This document shows, in pieces, positions 7,831-16,156 of a stretch of 30,423 nt of DNA (the first letter of the stretch is position 1; every line of letters begins with the position of its first letter). Position numbers and translations under genes: made by a program. This DNA is from an uncultured Clostridia bacterium (lineage in GTDB: Bacteria; Bacillota; Clostridia; Lachnospirales; Lachnospiraceae): NCBI GenBank assembly GCA_947304065.1, contig CAMZAI010000006.1:1-30423 (forward strand). Direction: 5' to 3'. The notes beneath the pieces are model-generated. The model was not told the origin of the DNA. It saw only the letters and a list, made by a program, of their open reading frames with translations, and made no database searches.

Positions 7831-8718
7831 ATGAAAAAAAGGCGCAGAAGATCGAAATTCATGGGAGCCAAGATCAACCCCAAATACTTCTCGGCGAGTC
7901 AGATCAAGTTCTATCTGATACTGATACCGCTGGCGGTATTTATGATCATCCCCGTTATCTACGTTATAAACCAGGCGTTTAAGCCCTTGGGAGAGCTGTT
8001 CGCGTTCCCTCCGACCATATTCGTTAAGAATCCCACGGTCAAGAACTTCAAGGATCTGTTCGAGCTCTCCGGCACGACGGGCATCCCGATGTCGAGATAC
8101 ATCTTAAACTCCGCGATCGTGACGCTGATCACGATCCTGCTCAACCTGTTCATCACGGTGCTTGCGGCATATGTGTTCTCGAAAAAGAAGTTCCGCTCGA
8201 AGAAGGTGCTGTTTGAGATCAACCAGCTCGCGCTGATGTTCGTTCCCACGGCCGTTGCGGTTCCGAGATTCCTCGTTATCGTAAAAGCCGGAATGATCGA
8301 TACCTGGTGGGCACATGTGCTGCCTCTGGCGGCGATGCCGGTCGGACTGTTCCTGGTAAAGCAGTTCACCGACCAGATCCCCGACGCGCTCATCGAGGCT
8401 GCGGTAATGGACGGAGCGAACGACCTGACGGTCATCAGAAAGGTCATCGTGCCTCTTACGAAGCCCGCTCTCGCGACCAGCATCGTGCTCACTTTCCAGC
8501 AGGTATGGGGCGCGGTCGAGGCATCGAACAACTTTATTACAGATGATTCGATGAGGACCCTGGCGTTCTATCTTTCATCGCTCTCAACGAACAATACGGT
8601 AGCTGCCGCGGGTATGCAGGCTGCGGCGAGCGTTATACTTTTCCTGCCCAACCTTGTCATCTTTATCGTAATGCAGTCACAGGTTATGAACACGATGAGC
8701 CATTCGGGCATCAAATAA
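7831..8718 (+). CDS. ABC sugar transporter permease, MalG/YtcP type (pair 1)
   Basis: A 295-residue permease. The start at 7831 is chosen over an in-frame ATG at 7717 because it avoids a 56-base overlap with the preceding gene and has AAAAGGA at 7817-7823. The N terminus is strongly basic (KKRRRRSK), then come six hydrophobic segments, the first near residue 30. The EAA motif is clear near residue 190 (LIEAAVMDGANDLTVIRKVIVPL). It should pair with the product of the gene just upstream to import the ligand of the adjacent binding protein; the substrate is inferred to be beta-glucan oligosaccharide. Confidence 0.92.
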   Translation: MKKRRRRSKFMGAKINPKYFSASQIKFYLILIPLAVFMIIPVIYVINQAFKPLGELFAFPPTIFVKNPTVKNFKDLFELSGTTGIPMSRYILNSAIVTLITILLNLFITVLAAYVFSKKKFRSKKVLFEINQLALMFVPTAVAVPRFLVIVKAGMIDTWWAHVLPLAAMPVGLFLVKQFTDQIPDALIEAAVMDGANDLTVIRKVIVPLTKPALATSIVLTFQQVWGAVEASNNFITDDSMRTLAFYLSSLSTNNTVAAAGMQAAASVILFLPNLVIFIVMQSQVMNTMSHSGIK

Positions 8719-8735
8719 GTATTAGGAGTGTCAAC

Positions 8736-10814
8736 ATGAGAAGACTTAAATTTCCGGTATGTATGGCTTTGATAGCCCTGCTGCTCGCGGCTTTCCCGTT
8801 AAGGAACGCGTCGGCGCAGGCAACGACCAGCTATACCTATACGCTTGAGAAGAAATCGGGTTCGTTCAGCTTCCCGCGTACACAGGATGCGTATCTGCCG
8901 GATAAGACGGTGACCGATCTCGGCCTGTCGAAGCCCGCCGATATCTTCGTGGACAATGAGGATATGATGTACATCTGCGATCCGGGCAATTCGAGGATAC
9001 TGAAGTATGACATCTCCAAAGACGAGATCACGGGCGAGATAAAGGGCGGCGGCTTAAAGACCCCGATGGGCGTTTTCGTAACGGCTGACGGCACGATCTA
9101 TGTTGCCGACAACGGCGCGAAAGCGGTTCACAAGTACAACAGGTCGCTCGAGCTCATCGAGAGCTTCGAAAGACCCGATGCTCCCTCGTTTGCGGACACG
9201 AACTTCGCTCCCTTAAAAGTGGCTGTCGACAACGCCGGCAATATGTACATTGTCAGCGAGGGTGTTTACAACGGCATCATCCAGCTGGCCCGCACGGGTG
9301 AGTTCCTCGGATACTTCGCGGTAAACAAGACGATGCTTTCCTTCTCGCAGATGCTGCAGAAGATACTGTTCACCAGAGAGCAGCTCAGCAACATGACCGC
9401 CACGGTTCCGACCACATTCTCGAATGTGTTCGTGGATCCCGAGGGTATCGTTTATTCGACCAGCATGAACACCGAGGAGACTTCGCTGCAGAAGCACAAC
9501 ACCTCCGGCGGAAACATGTTCAAGGACGGCATCATCGGCTGGAACGACATGATGGACGTTACCGTTGACAAGAACGGCATCATCTATGTCGCGTGCCAGC
9601 GCGGATATTTCGAAATATACTCAAAGAACGGCGAATTCATATTTGAGTTCGGTTCGACGGTAACAAACACCGATATCGCGGGCCTGTTCGCCTCGCTCCC
9701 TTCGGTAGCCGTGGATTCCAAGGGCTACATCTGGGCGGTGGACGGCGACAAGGGTTACCTGCAGTCGTTCAAGCCCACGGATTACGCGAACATGATCTAC
9801 AGCGCCATGGGCCTCTACGAGGAAGGACGCTACGAGGAAAGCCTTGACGCATGGACCGAGGTATTAAGACTCAATCAGATGTCGATGCTCGCTCACAACG
9901 GCGTGGGAAAAGCGCTTTTCCATGCGCAGCGCTACGAAGAGAGCCTTGAGCACTTCGAGGTGGCGGAGAACAGGAATTTCTTCTCCGAGGCTTTCTGGGA
10001 AGTAAGAAACGTAACGGTGCAGAAGATACTGCCTTACATATTCTTTGCGATCATCGCGCTGATCATCATTTCGATAGTTGTTAAAAAAGTGGATAAGCGC
10101 GGCAGAGTGGGAGCGTTCAAGACCGCTGCCGCAAACAGACTCTTAGACATCCCGGTACTCGGAGATGTGCTCTATATGTTCAGGGTGGCGCGCCATCCGA
10201 ACGACAGATACTATGACATCCGCGTAGGAAATGTGCAGTATCACACCAGGACACGCGGCGAAGGACACGGACGCGCGACGGTTATCGGCGCGACGGTGAT
10301 CTACCTCATCGCCTTTGTGACCTACATGATCTACAAGACGCAGAAGGGCTTTATTTACCAGTACATCGCGGTAGAAGACATGGACATCGGAGGAACGATA
10401 GCTGGTTTCTTCGTGCTGATCGGACTCTTTATCGTATGCAACTGGCTCGTGACCTCGATCAATGACGGTGACGGCTCGTTAAAGACCGTGTACATGCTTC
10501 CCGCGTATGCGGCGGCTCCGGTCATCATCGGCATGATCGCGATCGTTATCTTAAGCTACGGCATGACCTATAACGAGAGCTTCATCCTCACGCTGATACT
10601 CATCGTTAGCATCATATGGAGCGTTGTATGCCTGTTCTGCGGACTTATGAACGTGCACGACTACACCTTCGGTGAGACGGTCAAGAGCTTTATAATGACA
10701 TTCTTCTTCATGCTCGTTGCCGTAGTCATCGCACTTATCGTAACAATCATGTTCGAGCAGCTGCTCAACTTTATCGTATCCGTAGGAAGGGAGATGGTGC
10801 TGAATGTCATCTGA
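8736..10814 (+). CDS. NHL beta-propeller / TPR / YIP1-type membrane protein
   Basis: A 692-residue protein started by ATG 8736 with AGGAG at 8724-8728. Residues 1-29 are a signal peptide (cleavage near ASA-QA). Residues ~60-340 hold about six NHL-like repeats recognisable by 'VAVDxxGxxYV' strands, suggesting an exported beta-propeller. Two TPR-like helical repeats (~350-415, with YEEGRYEESLDAW and AQRYEESLEHFE) follow, then a transmembrane helix at ~430-449. Residues ~470-692 carry about five further membrane segments and the pattern HDYTFGETVKSF, typical of YIP1-family proteins. The propeller and TPR would be outside the membrane. Enzymatic function is not apparent; a role in binding glycan or assembling the uptake machinery is inferred from position between two ABC permease pairs. 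Its end overlaps the DUF5696 gene by 11 bases. Confidence 0.75.
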   Translation: MRRLKFPVCMALIALLLAAFPLRNASAQATTSYTYTLEKKSGSFSFPRTQDAYLPDKTVTDLGLSKPADIFVDNEDMMYICDPGNSRILKYDISKDEITGEIKGGGLKTPMGVFVTADGTIYVADNGAKAVHKYNRSLELIESFERPDAPSFADTNFAPLKVAVDNAGNMYIVSEGVYNGIIQLARTGEFLGYFAVNKTMLSFSQMLQKILFTREQLSNMTATVPTTFSNVFVDPEGIVYSTSMNTEETSLQKHNTSGGNMFKDGIIGWNDMMDVTVDKNGIIYVACQRGYFEIYSKNGEFIFEFGSTVTNTDIAGLFASLPSVAVDSKGYIWAVDGDKGYLQSFKPTDYANMIYSAMGLYEEGRYEESLDAWTEVLRLNQMSMLAHNGVGKALFHAQRYEESLEHFEVAENRNFFSEAFWEVRNVTVQKILPYIFFAIIALIIISIVVKKVDKRGRVGAFKTAAANRLLDIPVLGDVLYMFRVARHPNDRYYDIRVGNVQYHTRTRGEGHGRATVIGATVIYLIAFVTYMIYKTQKGFIYQYIAVEDMDIGGTIAGFFVLIGLFIVCNWLVTSINDGDGSLKTVYMLPAYAAAPVIIGMIAIVILSYGMTYNESFILTLILIVSIIWSVVCLFCGLMNVHDYTFGETVKSFIMTFFFMLVAVVIALIVTIMFEQLLNFIVSVGREMVLNVI

Positions 10815-13218
10815 TAAGAAAAACGGCCGCAGGAAGGCCGCAGGACGTACCTTAAGACGCATCGCCGCACTTGTGCTCCTGACCACGCTTTTTGCCGGAG
10901 CTACAGGCAGCTACGCATATATCGATACGGGCCGCGACACGAGACCCGCTCCCGAAAAGGCAGAGTACACCCTGGCAGATACCGGCTCATACGAGCTGCT
11001 GTACGAGACAGACACGATGCGGTATTTCTTCCGCGATGACCGCGACATCATAGCTGCGGTCGACAAGCGTTCGGGATATACCTGGAAGACCGGCATCGAC
11101 GTTCCTTTCTCAAAGGAGCTCAAGGCAAACATCGCTGCGGCAAAGACAGACGCTGAGAAGATCGCGGCATCCGAGCCTAAGGAGAAAAACCTCAACACGA
11201 CCTACATCGGCATCGCGAACTCCCTTGTAACAGTGGAGTACAGCGAGCTCGAGACGACCAAATTCGTTTCCTCTGCTTCTGAGGAGGGCGCAAGCTCATC
11301 GCTTTCAAAGCTTGAGGGCGGCAACAGATGGCGCCTCGACGTGGATTTCGATACGATCGACCTCAACGTGGCGGTTTACATAACTTTCGGCGAGGACTCG
11401 ATCAGCTATGACGTTCCTTTCTCGGAGATCGGCGGAGAGGGCATAAAGTCCGTTACCGCGATCATCCTTACTCCCTTCCTCGGAGCGAGCGGAGGAGAGG
11501 CTGAGATCTACGATCCCGAGACCGGAAAATACGGAAGCGCGCAGCCCAAGTACAAGATCCCCGGCTATGTGTTCGTTCCCGACGGCAGCGGAGCATTGAT
11601 CCGTTTCCAGGACAACAGCGTGGCGTTCACCCCTTACATCGGTGACGTATACGGTACGGATCCCGCTACCGAATCATATTATTACAATGAGCTCTGGGAC
11701 TCGGTTCCCGTGAAAAACCCCGTGATGCCCGTATACGGCATAGCTCACGGAAACGGTCAGGCGGCATTCGTTGCCTGGGCGGAAAAGGGCGCAGAGTACA
11801 TGGATATCGTGGTCAACCCCGAGGAGACCAAAAAGGTCAAGTACACCTGGGCTTACCCGAGATTCGAGTACAACATGACCTACTATCAGGTCTACAACAA
11901 CGCAGGTTCGGGTTACTTCACACTGATGGAGAACCCCAGCAATTTTGATATATCGATGACTTACCGTTTCCTTTCGGGAGACGGGAGCACCGGATACCGC
12001 GCCGACTACACCGGCATGGCACTCGCCTACAGAGAGCATCTGATCGATGAAGGCATACTGAATGTCAGGGCGGAAAATGAAGGCGACATCCCGATGAGAG
12101 TCGATTTCCTGATGTCCGACGTTAAAAAGAGCGTAGTCGGGACCGAGCAGGTGGTAACGACCGATACCGACGGCGTGAGGGACATCCTCGAGGACCTTTC
12201 GGCAGAGGGCATCACCAATGTCAATTCGGGACTTATAGGCTGGCAGAAAAAAGCGGAAACGCTCGCCAAGCCCTATGCGTACAAATTTACCTCGAAGATC
12301 GGCAGAAAAGGCGAGTTTGAGGACCTGTTCACCGATTTCGCGGCTAAGGGCGTCGATATCTCGTATTCACGCGATTTCGTGACGATCAACAAAAAGATGA
12401 TCAGTTTTTACACGAACGCGGCAAAGCATGTAAATACCTGGTACCTGATGACGGACAAGTCGGTCCTCTACCCCGCGAACTGCCCGATATTCGAGACCGG
12501 ATACGCGCTTCCGTCAAAGACGGCGGAGTGGATCGAAAAGCTCTCCGGAAAGGTTTCGGATTACAGCGGATCCTTTACGATCACCGGCGCTTCGAACATC
12601 CTGACCTCGACCTACGACAGAAACGGCGTGGTAAGCTCTCTTACCGATGCGGAGGAGCTGATAAGGGGTGCGGTAGCCAAGGCCGGCGAGAACATGAAGA
12701 TCAATCTCGTAAATCCCAACCAGTACCTCTGGGAATACACCGACAGATACCTGCAGGCTCCCGTGGGAACCTCGCAGTACGTATTTGAGACCGATTCCGT
12801 ACCGTTCCTTCAGATGGTGCTGCACGGAACGATGGAGGTCTACGGACCCTATTCGAATTTCTCGTTCTATACGGATTCGGATATCTTAAGGATGATCGAT
12901 TACAATATCTCACCTTCGTTCATCTTTACAAAAGAGCCTTCTTACCTGCTGGCCGATACGGTTTCATCGGACATGTATTCGACAGAATACGAGCAGTACA
13001 GAAAGCTCGCAAAGAAAGTATATAACGGCGTCAATTCGATCCTCTCGCAGATAAAGGGATACGAATGGGTCGACCGTGACGTGCTCGAGAGCGGCGTTAT
13101 CGTAAACACTTATATGAAAAACGGCGCAAAGGCACAGGTTATCATCAATTACACGGATTCGCCCGTAAGTTACTTAGGCACCGTAACCGAAGCGCTTTCG
13201 GCATCCGTAGTCAAATGA
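10804..13218 (+). CDS. Exported DUF5696-like protein
   Basis: An 804-residue protein whose start lies inside the previous gene (11-base overlap), with GGAAGGGAG at 10787-10795 as ribosome site, so translation is probably coupled. Residues ~19-38 are hydrophobic after a basic head and end at a plausible signal-peptidase site (SYA-YI), with no lipobox cysteine. The N-terminal ~400 residues are beta-rich, resembling the sandwich domains before catalytic barrels (for example PGYVFVPDGSGALIRF near 260). Residues ~430-760 look like an alpha/beta barrel (MRVDFLMSDVKKS; ITNVNSGLIGWQ; VDISYSRDFV). I recognise DUF5696 from memory of similar ABC-linked loci. A glycosidase fold is plausible, but I cannot name catalytic residues. 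It may act on glucan at the surface or be a binding subunit. Confidence 0.65.
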   Translation: MSSDKKNGRRKAAGRTLRRIAALVLLTTLFAGATGSYAYIDTGRDTRPAPEKAEYTLADTGSYELLYETDTMRYFFRDDRDIIAAVDKRSGYTWKTGIDVPFSKELKANIAAAKTDAEKIAASEPKEKNLNTTYIGIANSLVTVEYSELETTKFVSSASEEGASSSLSKLEGGNRWRLDVDFDTIDLNVAVYITFGEDSISYDVPFSEIGGEGIKSVTAIILTPFLGASGGEAEIYDPETGKYGSAQPKYKIPGYVFVPDGSGALIRFQDNSVAFTPYIGDVYGTDPATESYYYNELWDSVPVKNPVMPVYGIAHGNGQAAFVAWAEKGAEYMDIVVNPEETKKVKYTWAYPRFEYNMTYYQVYNNAGSGYFTLMENPSNFDISMTYRFLSGDGSTGYRADYTGMALAYREHLIDEGILNVRAENEGDIPMRVDFLMSDVKKSVVGTEQVVTTDTDGVRDILEDLSAEGITNVNSGLIGWQKKAETLAKPYAYKFTSKIGRKGEFEDLFTDFAAKGVDISYSRDFVTINKKMISFYTNAAKHVNTWYLMTDKSVLYPANCPIFETGYALPSKTAEWIEKLSGKVSDYSGSFTITGASNILTSTYDRNGVVSSLTDAEELIRGAVAKAGENMKINLVNPNQYLWEYTDRYLQAPVGTSQYVFETDSVPFLQMVLHGTMEVYGPYSNFSFYTDSDILRMIDYNISPSFIFTKEPSYLLADTVSSDMYSTEYEQYRKLAKKVYNGVNSILSQIKGYEWVDRDVLESGVIVNTYMKNGAKAQVIINYTDSPVSYLGTVTEALSASVVK

Positions 13219-13250
13219 ACTGACAGTTACTTCGCAAAAGGAGTTATTCC

Positions 13251-14135
13251 ATGAAGAAGATGAAGACATGGAAACAGAGGCAGAACAGGAGCGGTTATCT
13301 GTTCATGCTGCCCTGGATCATCGGATTTGCGGTATTTACCGCTTTCCCGTTTATAGCAACGATAGCGCTCAGCTTTACGAACGTAAACTCGACCATCCTC
13401 GGCTTCGAGATCACCTGGGCGGGCATCGAGAACTACATCACCGCGTTCTTTAAGAATGTCGAGTTCGTGCCCGCGCTCGGCGGTTATCTGAAGATGGTCA
13501 TCCCGTACACGTTCGTGATCGTTGTGGTATCGTTCATTATCGCCTATATTCTCGAGCATATCGTGAAGCTCAAGGGCTTTTTCAGAACGATCTACTTCCT
13601 GCCCGTTATCATCATGTCGGGACCCGTTATGGCAAAGCTCCTTGATACAAAGGTCAGCGACATGCAGCTTTTCGCGGGGCAGAGCTATTCGGACATCTTT
13701 ATCATCCAGATGATCGCGAGCTATTCGAGAAAAGCGGCGGTGCTCATGACCGACATATTCGAGCAGCTTTCGACGATCCTGTGGTTCACCGGGATACCGA
13801 TAGTACTGTTTATCAACGGACTGCAGAAGATCAACCCTTCGCTCTACGAAGCGGCAAAGATCGATTCCGCGAACAGCTGGCAGATACTCTGGAAGATAAC
13901 GCTGCCGATCATCAGGCCGATAGCGCTCGTAATCACGATATTTACGATCGCGCAGCTCGGTATGTACGACATCAACCCGGTATATTCCCTCATCGTTACC
14001 TACATGGGCAATACGAGCGGCGGACTGGGATTCGCGGCGACCTACGCATGGGTTTACACGCTGATAGTCCTCCTGCTTATGGGAGCGGCGTTCCTGATCT
14101 TTAAAGAGCGCAAGAGTAAGGTTAAGCACTACTAA
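13251..14135 (+). CDS. ABC sugar transporter permease, MalF type (pair 2)
   Basis: A 294-residue permease with AAAAGGAG at 13236-13243 before the ATG. It has six hydrophobic segments, starting near residue 16 (FMLPWIIGFAVFTAFPF). The EAA loop near residue 200 reads LYEAAKIDSANSWQILWKITLPI. It is clearly different in sequence from the permease at 6837 and so is not a recent duplicate. With the next gene it forms a second importer core; the lipoprotein binding protein at 1969 is the likely receptor, because the other binding protein sits directly beside pair 1. That assignment is inference. Confidence 0.92.
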   Translation: MKKMKTWKQRQNRSGYLFMLPWIIGFAVFTAFPFIATIALSFTNVNSTILGFEITWAGIENYITAFFKNVEFVPALGGYLKMVIPYTFVIVVVSFIIAYILEHIVKLKGFFRTIYFLPVIIMSGPVMAKLLDTKVSDMQLFAGQSYSDIFIIQMIASYSRKAAVLMTDIFEQLSTILWFTGIPIVLFINGLQKINPSLYEAAKIDSANSWQILWKITLPIIRPIALVITIFTIAQLGMYDINPVYSLIVTYMGNTSGGLGFAATYAWVYTLIVLLLMGAAFLIFKERKSKVKHY

Positions 14136-14148
14136 ATAGGAGCCTTTT

Positions 14149-15066
14149 ATGAAGAAGATGCATTTGACAAAGAAAAAGGTCAGTGAAAAGACTATGAGGT
14201 TCATATTCTATTTCATTCTGGTCTGCGTGAGCTTTGTCTTCTTGGAGCCGATATTCAGGATAATCTCGAAGACCTTCATGACCTCGGAGGATATCATCGA
14301 TCCGATGGTCGACTGGGTTCCGAGAAGCCTGTCGCTGAACAACCTCAAAGTAGCGGTAAAAGTCCTGAAGCTCAGTGAAACACTGAAGAACTCGATACTG
14401 TTCTCGGGTGTTCTGGCGATCGCGCAGACATTCTGCGCGGCGCTTACCGGATTCGCACTCTCGAGGTTCAATTTCACGGGCAAGAAATTCTGGTTCGTCA
14501 TGATCCTGCTCTGCTTCGTTGTTCCCACCTCGGTACTGATGGTTCCCCGCCTCATGATGTTCGTTACGGCGCAGGAAAAGATCGGATACACGCTGATCGG
14601 AACACCGATACCCCAGGTGCTGATGGCGCTGCTCGGACAGGGAGTCAACTCGACCATCCTCATCCTGATATTCCAGAACTTCTTTAACCTGATCCCGAAG
14701 TCGCTCGATGAAGCGGCGATGATCGACGGAGCAGGGTCGTTCAGGGTTTTCTGGCACATCGGAATGAGACTGAGTTTCTCCACCGTGCTCGTTGTTTTCC
14801 TGTTCGCTTTCGTATGGAACTGGAACGAGACATATGTGACAGGCACGCTGCTCAGAAGCGGACTGCAGCTCCTGCCTTCGAAGCTCTCGCTCTTCGACAG
14901 CGAATTCGAGAGTGTCGTATCGAGCTCGGGAAGCGCGTTCAAGCTGAATGAGGCATACAAGATGGCCGCGACGTTCATTTCCATCGCGCCCCTGCTGCTG
15001 CTCTACACATTCGTTCAGAAGAAGTTCATCGAAGGAATCGAGAACACCGGTATCACCGGCGAATAA
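14149..15066 (+). CDS. ABC sugar transporter permease, MalG type (pair 2)
   Basis: A 305-residue permease 13 bases after its partner, with TAGGAG at 14137-14142. Six hydrophobic segments are visible, the first at about residues 18-40 (FIFYFILVCVSFVFLEPIF). The EAA region near residue 190 (SLDEAAMIDGAGSFRVFW) is the expected ATPase contact. The short gap and matching expression suggest a 1:1 heterodimer with the upstream permease. The gene immediately precedes the surface GH16 enzyme, linking this importer to glucan breakdown. Confidence 0.92.
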   Translation: MKKMHLTKKKVSEKTMRFIFYFILVCVSFVFLEPIFRIISKTFMTSEDIIDPMVDWVPRSLSLNNLKVAVKVLKLSETLKNSILFSGVLAIAQTFCAALTGFALSRFNFTGKKFWFVMILLCFVVPTSVLMVPRLMMFVTAQEKIGYTLIGTPIPQVLMALLGQGVNSTILILIFQNFFNLIPKSLDEAAMIDGAGSFRVFWHIGMRLSFSTVLVVFLFAFVWNWNETYVTGTLLRSGLQLLPSKLSLFDSEFESVVSSSGSAFKLNEAYKMAATFISIAPLLLLYTFVQKKFIEGIENTGITGE

Positions 15067-15096
15067 GCTTTTTGTATGTCTGTAAAAGGAGTAAAG

Positions 15097-16140
15097 ATGA
15101 AAACAATGAAAAAACTGATCTGCTTAGGGCTGGCGGCACTGATGCTGCTGTCTGCGGCCGCGTGCGCACGGGATGAAAAGCCTGAAGAGCCCGGTACGCA
15201 GCAGACGGACGGGCAGCAGCCCGCAGACGATAAAAAGACGGACGGAGACAAAAATATGGGCAATGAAGACAAGTCAAAATACCGTGTGGGCAGTCAGGTT
15301 TCCGACGCCTATGTGGATCCTTCGACTATCGATACGGTTCCCGAGGACCAGATAAAGGCGAAGGGCTATGAGTACGACTACGATTCGCTGACATATGAGC
15401 TCGTATGGTCCGATGAGTTCGACTACGAGGGCAGGCCCGACGATACGAAATGGGACTATGATACCGGAGCCAGCGGCTGGGGAAATCATGAGCTCCAGTA
15501 CTACACCCGCGGTGACAATGCCGAGGTAAAGGACGGACTGCTCACGATCACGGCGCGCAAGGAAAAGAAAGAAGGCGCCGAATATACCTCGACCAGACTC
15601 ATATCAAAGGGAAAGGGCGACTGGCTCTACGGCAAATTCGAGATCAGGGCAAAGCTTCCCTACGGCAAAGGCACCTGGCCCGCGATCTGGATGCTGCCCA
15701 CCGACTGGAACTACGGCGGATGGCCCAATTCCGGCGAGATCGACATCATGGAGCATGTCGGCTACGACCAGGATGTGGTGCATTATTCGATACACACCTT
15801 AAGCTACTATCATTCGATCGGAACCCAGAAGACGGCGACGTCAAAGGTTAAAGGCGCGAGCGAGGATTTTCATGTATACGGCCTTGAGTGGCTGCCCGAC
15901 AAGATGATATTCACGGTCGACGGCGAAAAGACATTTACCTACGAGCCCACGAAGTATAAGAGCACTCCGACATGGAAGGAATGGCCGTTCGACAAGCGTT
16001 TCCACCTGCTCTTAAACATTGCGGTAGGCGGTGACTGGGGCGGACAGCGCGGCGTGGACGAAGACATCTGGCCGCAGACGATGGAAGTTGATTATGTCAG
16101 GGTTTACCAGAGCCCCGAGATAACAGCCATAACACAGTAA
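15097..16140 (+). CDS. GH16 beta-1,3(4)-glucanase lipoprotein (laminarinase type)
   Basis: A 347-residue surface lipoprotein that should cut internal beta-1,3 linkages in laminarin-like or mixed-linkage glucan. The start at 15097 is supported by AAAAGGA at 15084-15090; a frame from 15076 would swallow that site. Residues 1-23 form a lipobox (SAAAC, Cys23), followed by an acidic/Gln/Lys-rich tether to ~80. The GH16 domain runs from ~105 to 340. The catalytic motif ExDxxE is present as EIDIME: E214 nucleophile, D216, E219 acid/base. Nearby GWGNHELQYYT and ATWPAIWML-like (GTWPAIWML) blocks are standard for bacterial laminarinases. It is the only clearly extracellular glycanase in the operon, so it probably generates the oligosaccharides for both importers. 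Lichenase activity is an alternative. Confidence 0.92.
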   Translation: MKTMKKLICLGLAALMLLSAAACARDEKPEEPGTQQTDGQQPADDKKTDGDKNMGNEDKSKYRVGSQVSDAYVDPSTIDTVPEDQIKAKGYEYDYDSLTYELVWSDEFDYEGRPDDTKWDYDTGASGWGNHELQYYTRGDNAEVKDGLLTITARKEKKEGAEYTSTRLISKGKGDWLYGKFEIRAKLPYGKGTWPAIWMLPTDWNYGGWPNSGEIDIMEHVGYDQDVVHYSIHTLSYYHSIGTQKTATSKVKGASEDFHVYGLEWLPDKMIFTVDGEKTFTYEPTKYKSTPTWKEWPFDKRFHLLLNIAVGGDWGGQRGVDEDIWPQTMEVDYVRVYQSPEITAITQ

Positions 16141-16156
16141 AGAAGAGGAAGAGACA

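Noticed and set aside
14833..14846. Another copy of the GTGACAGGCAC motif.
   Set aside because: It lies within permease coding sequence without any hairpin partner and reads as ordinary codons; treated as coincidence.
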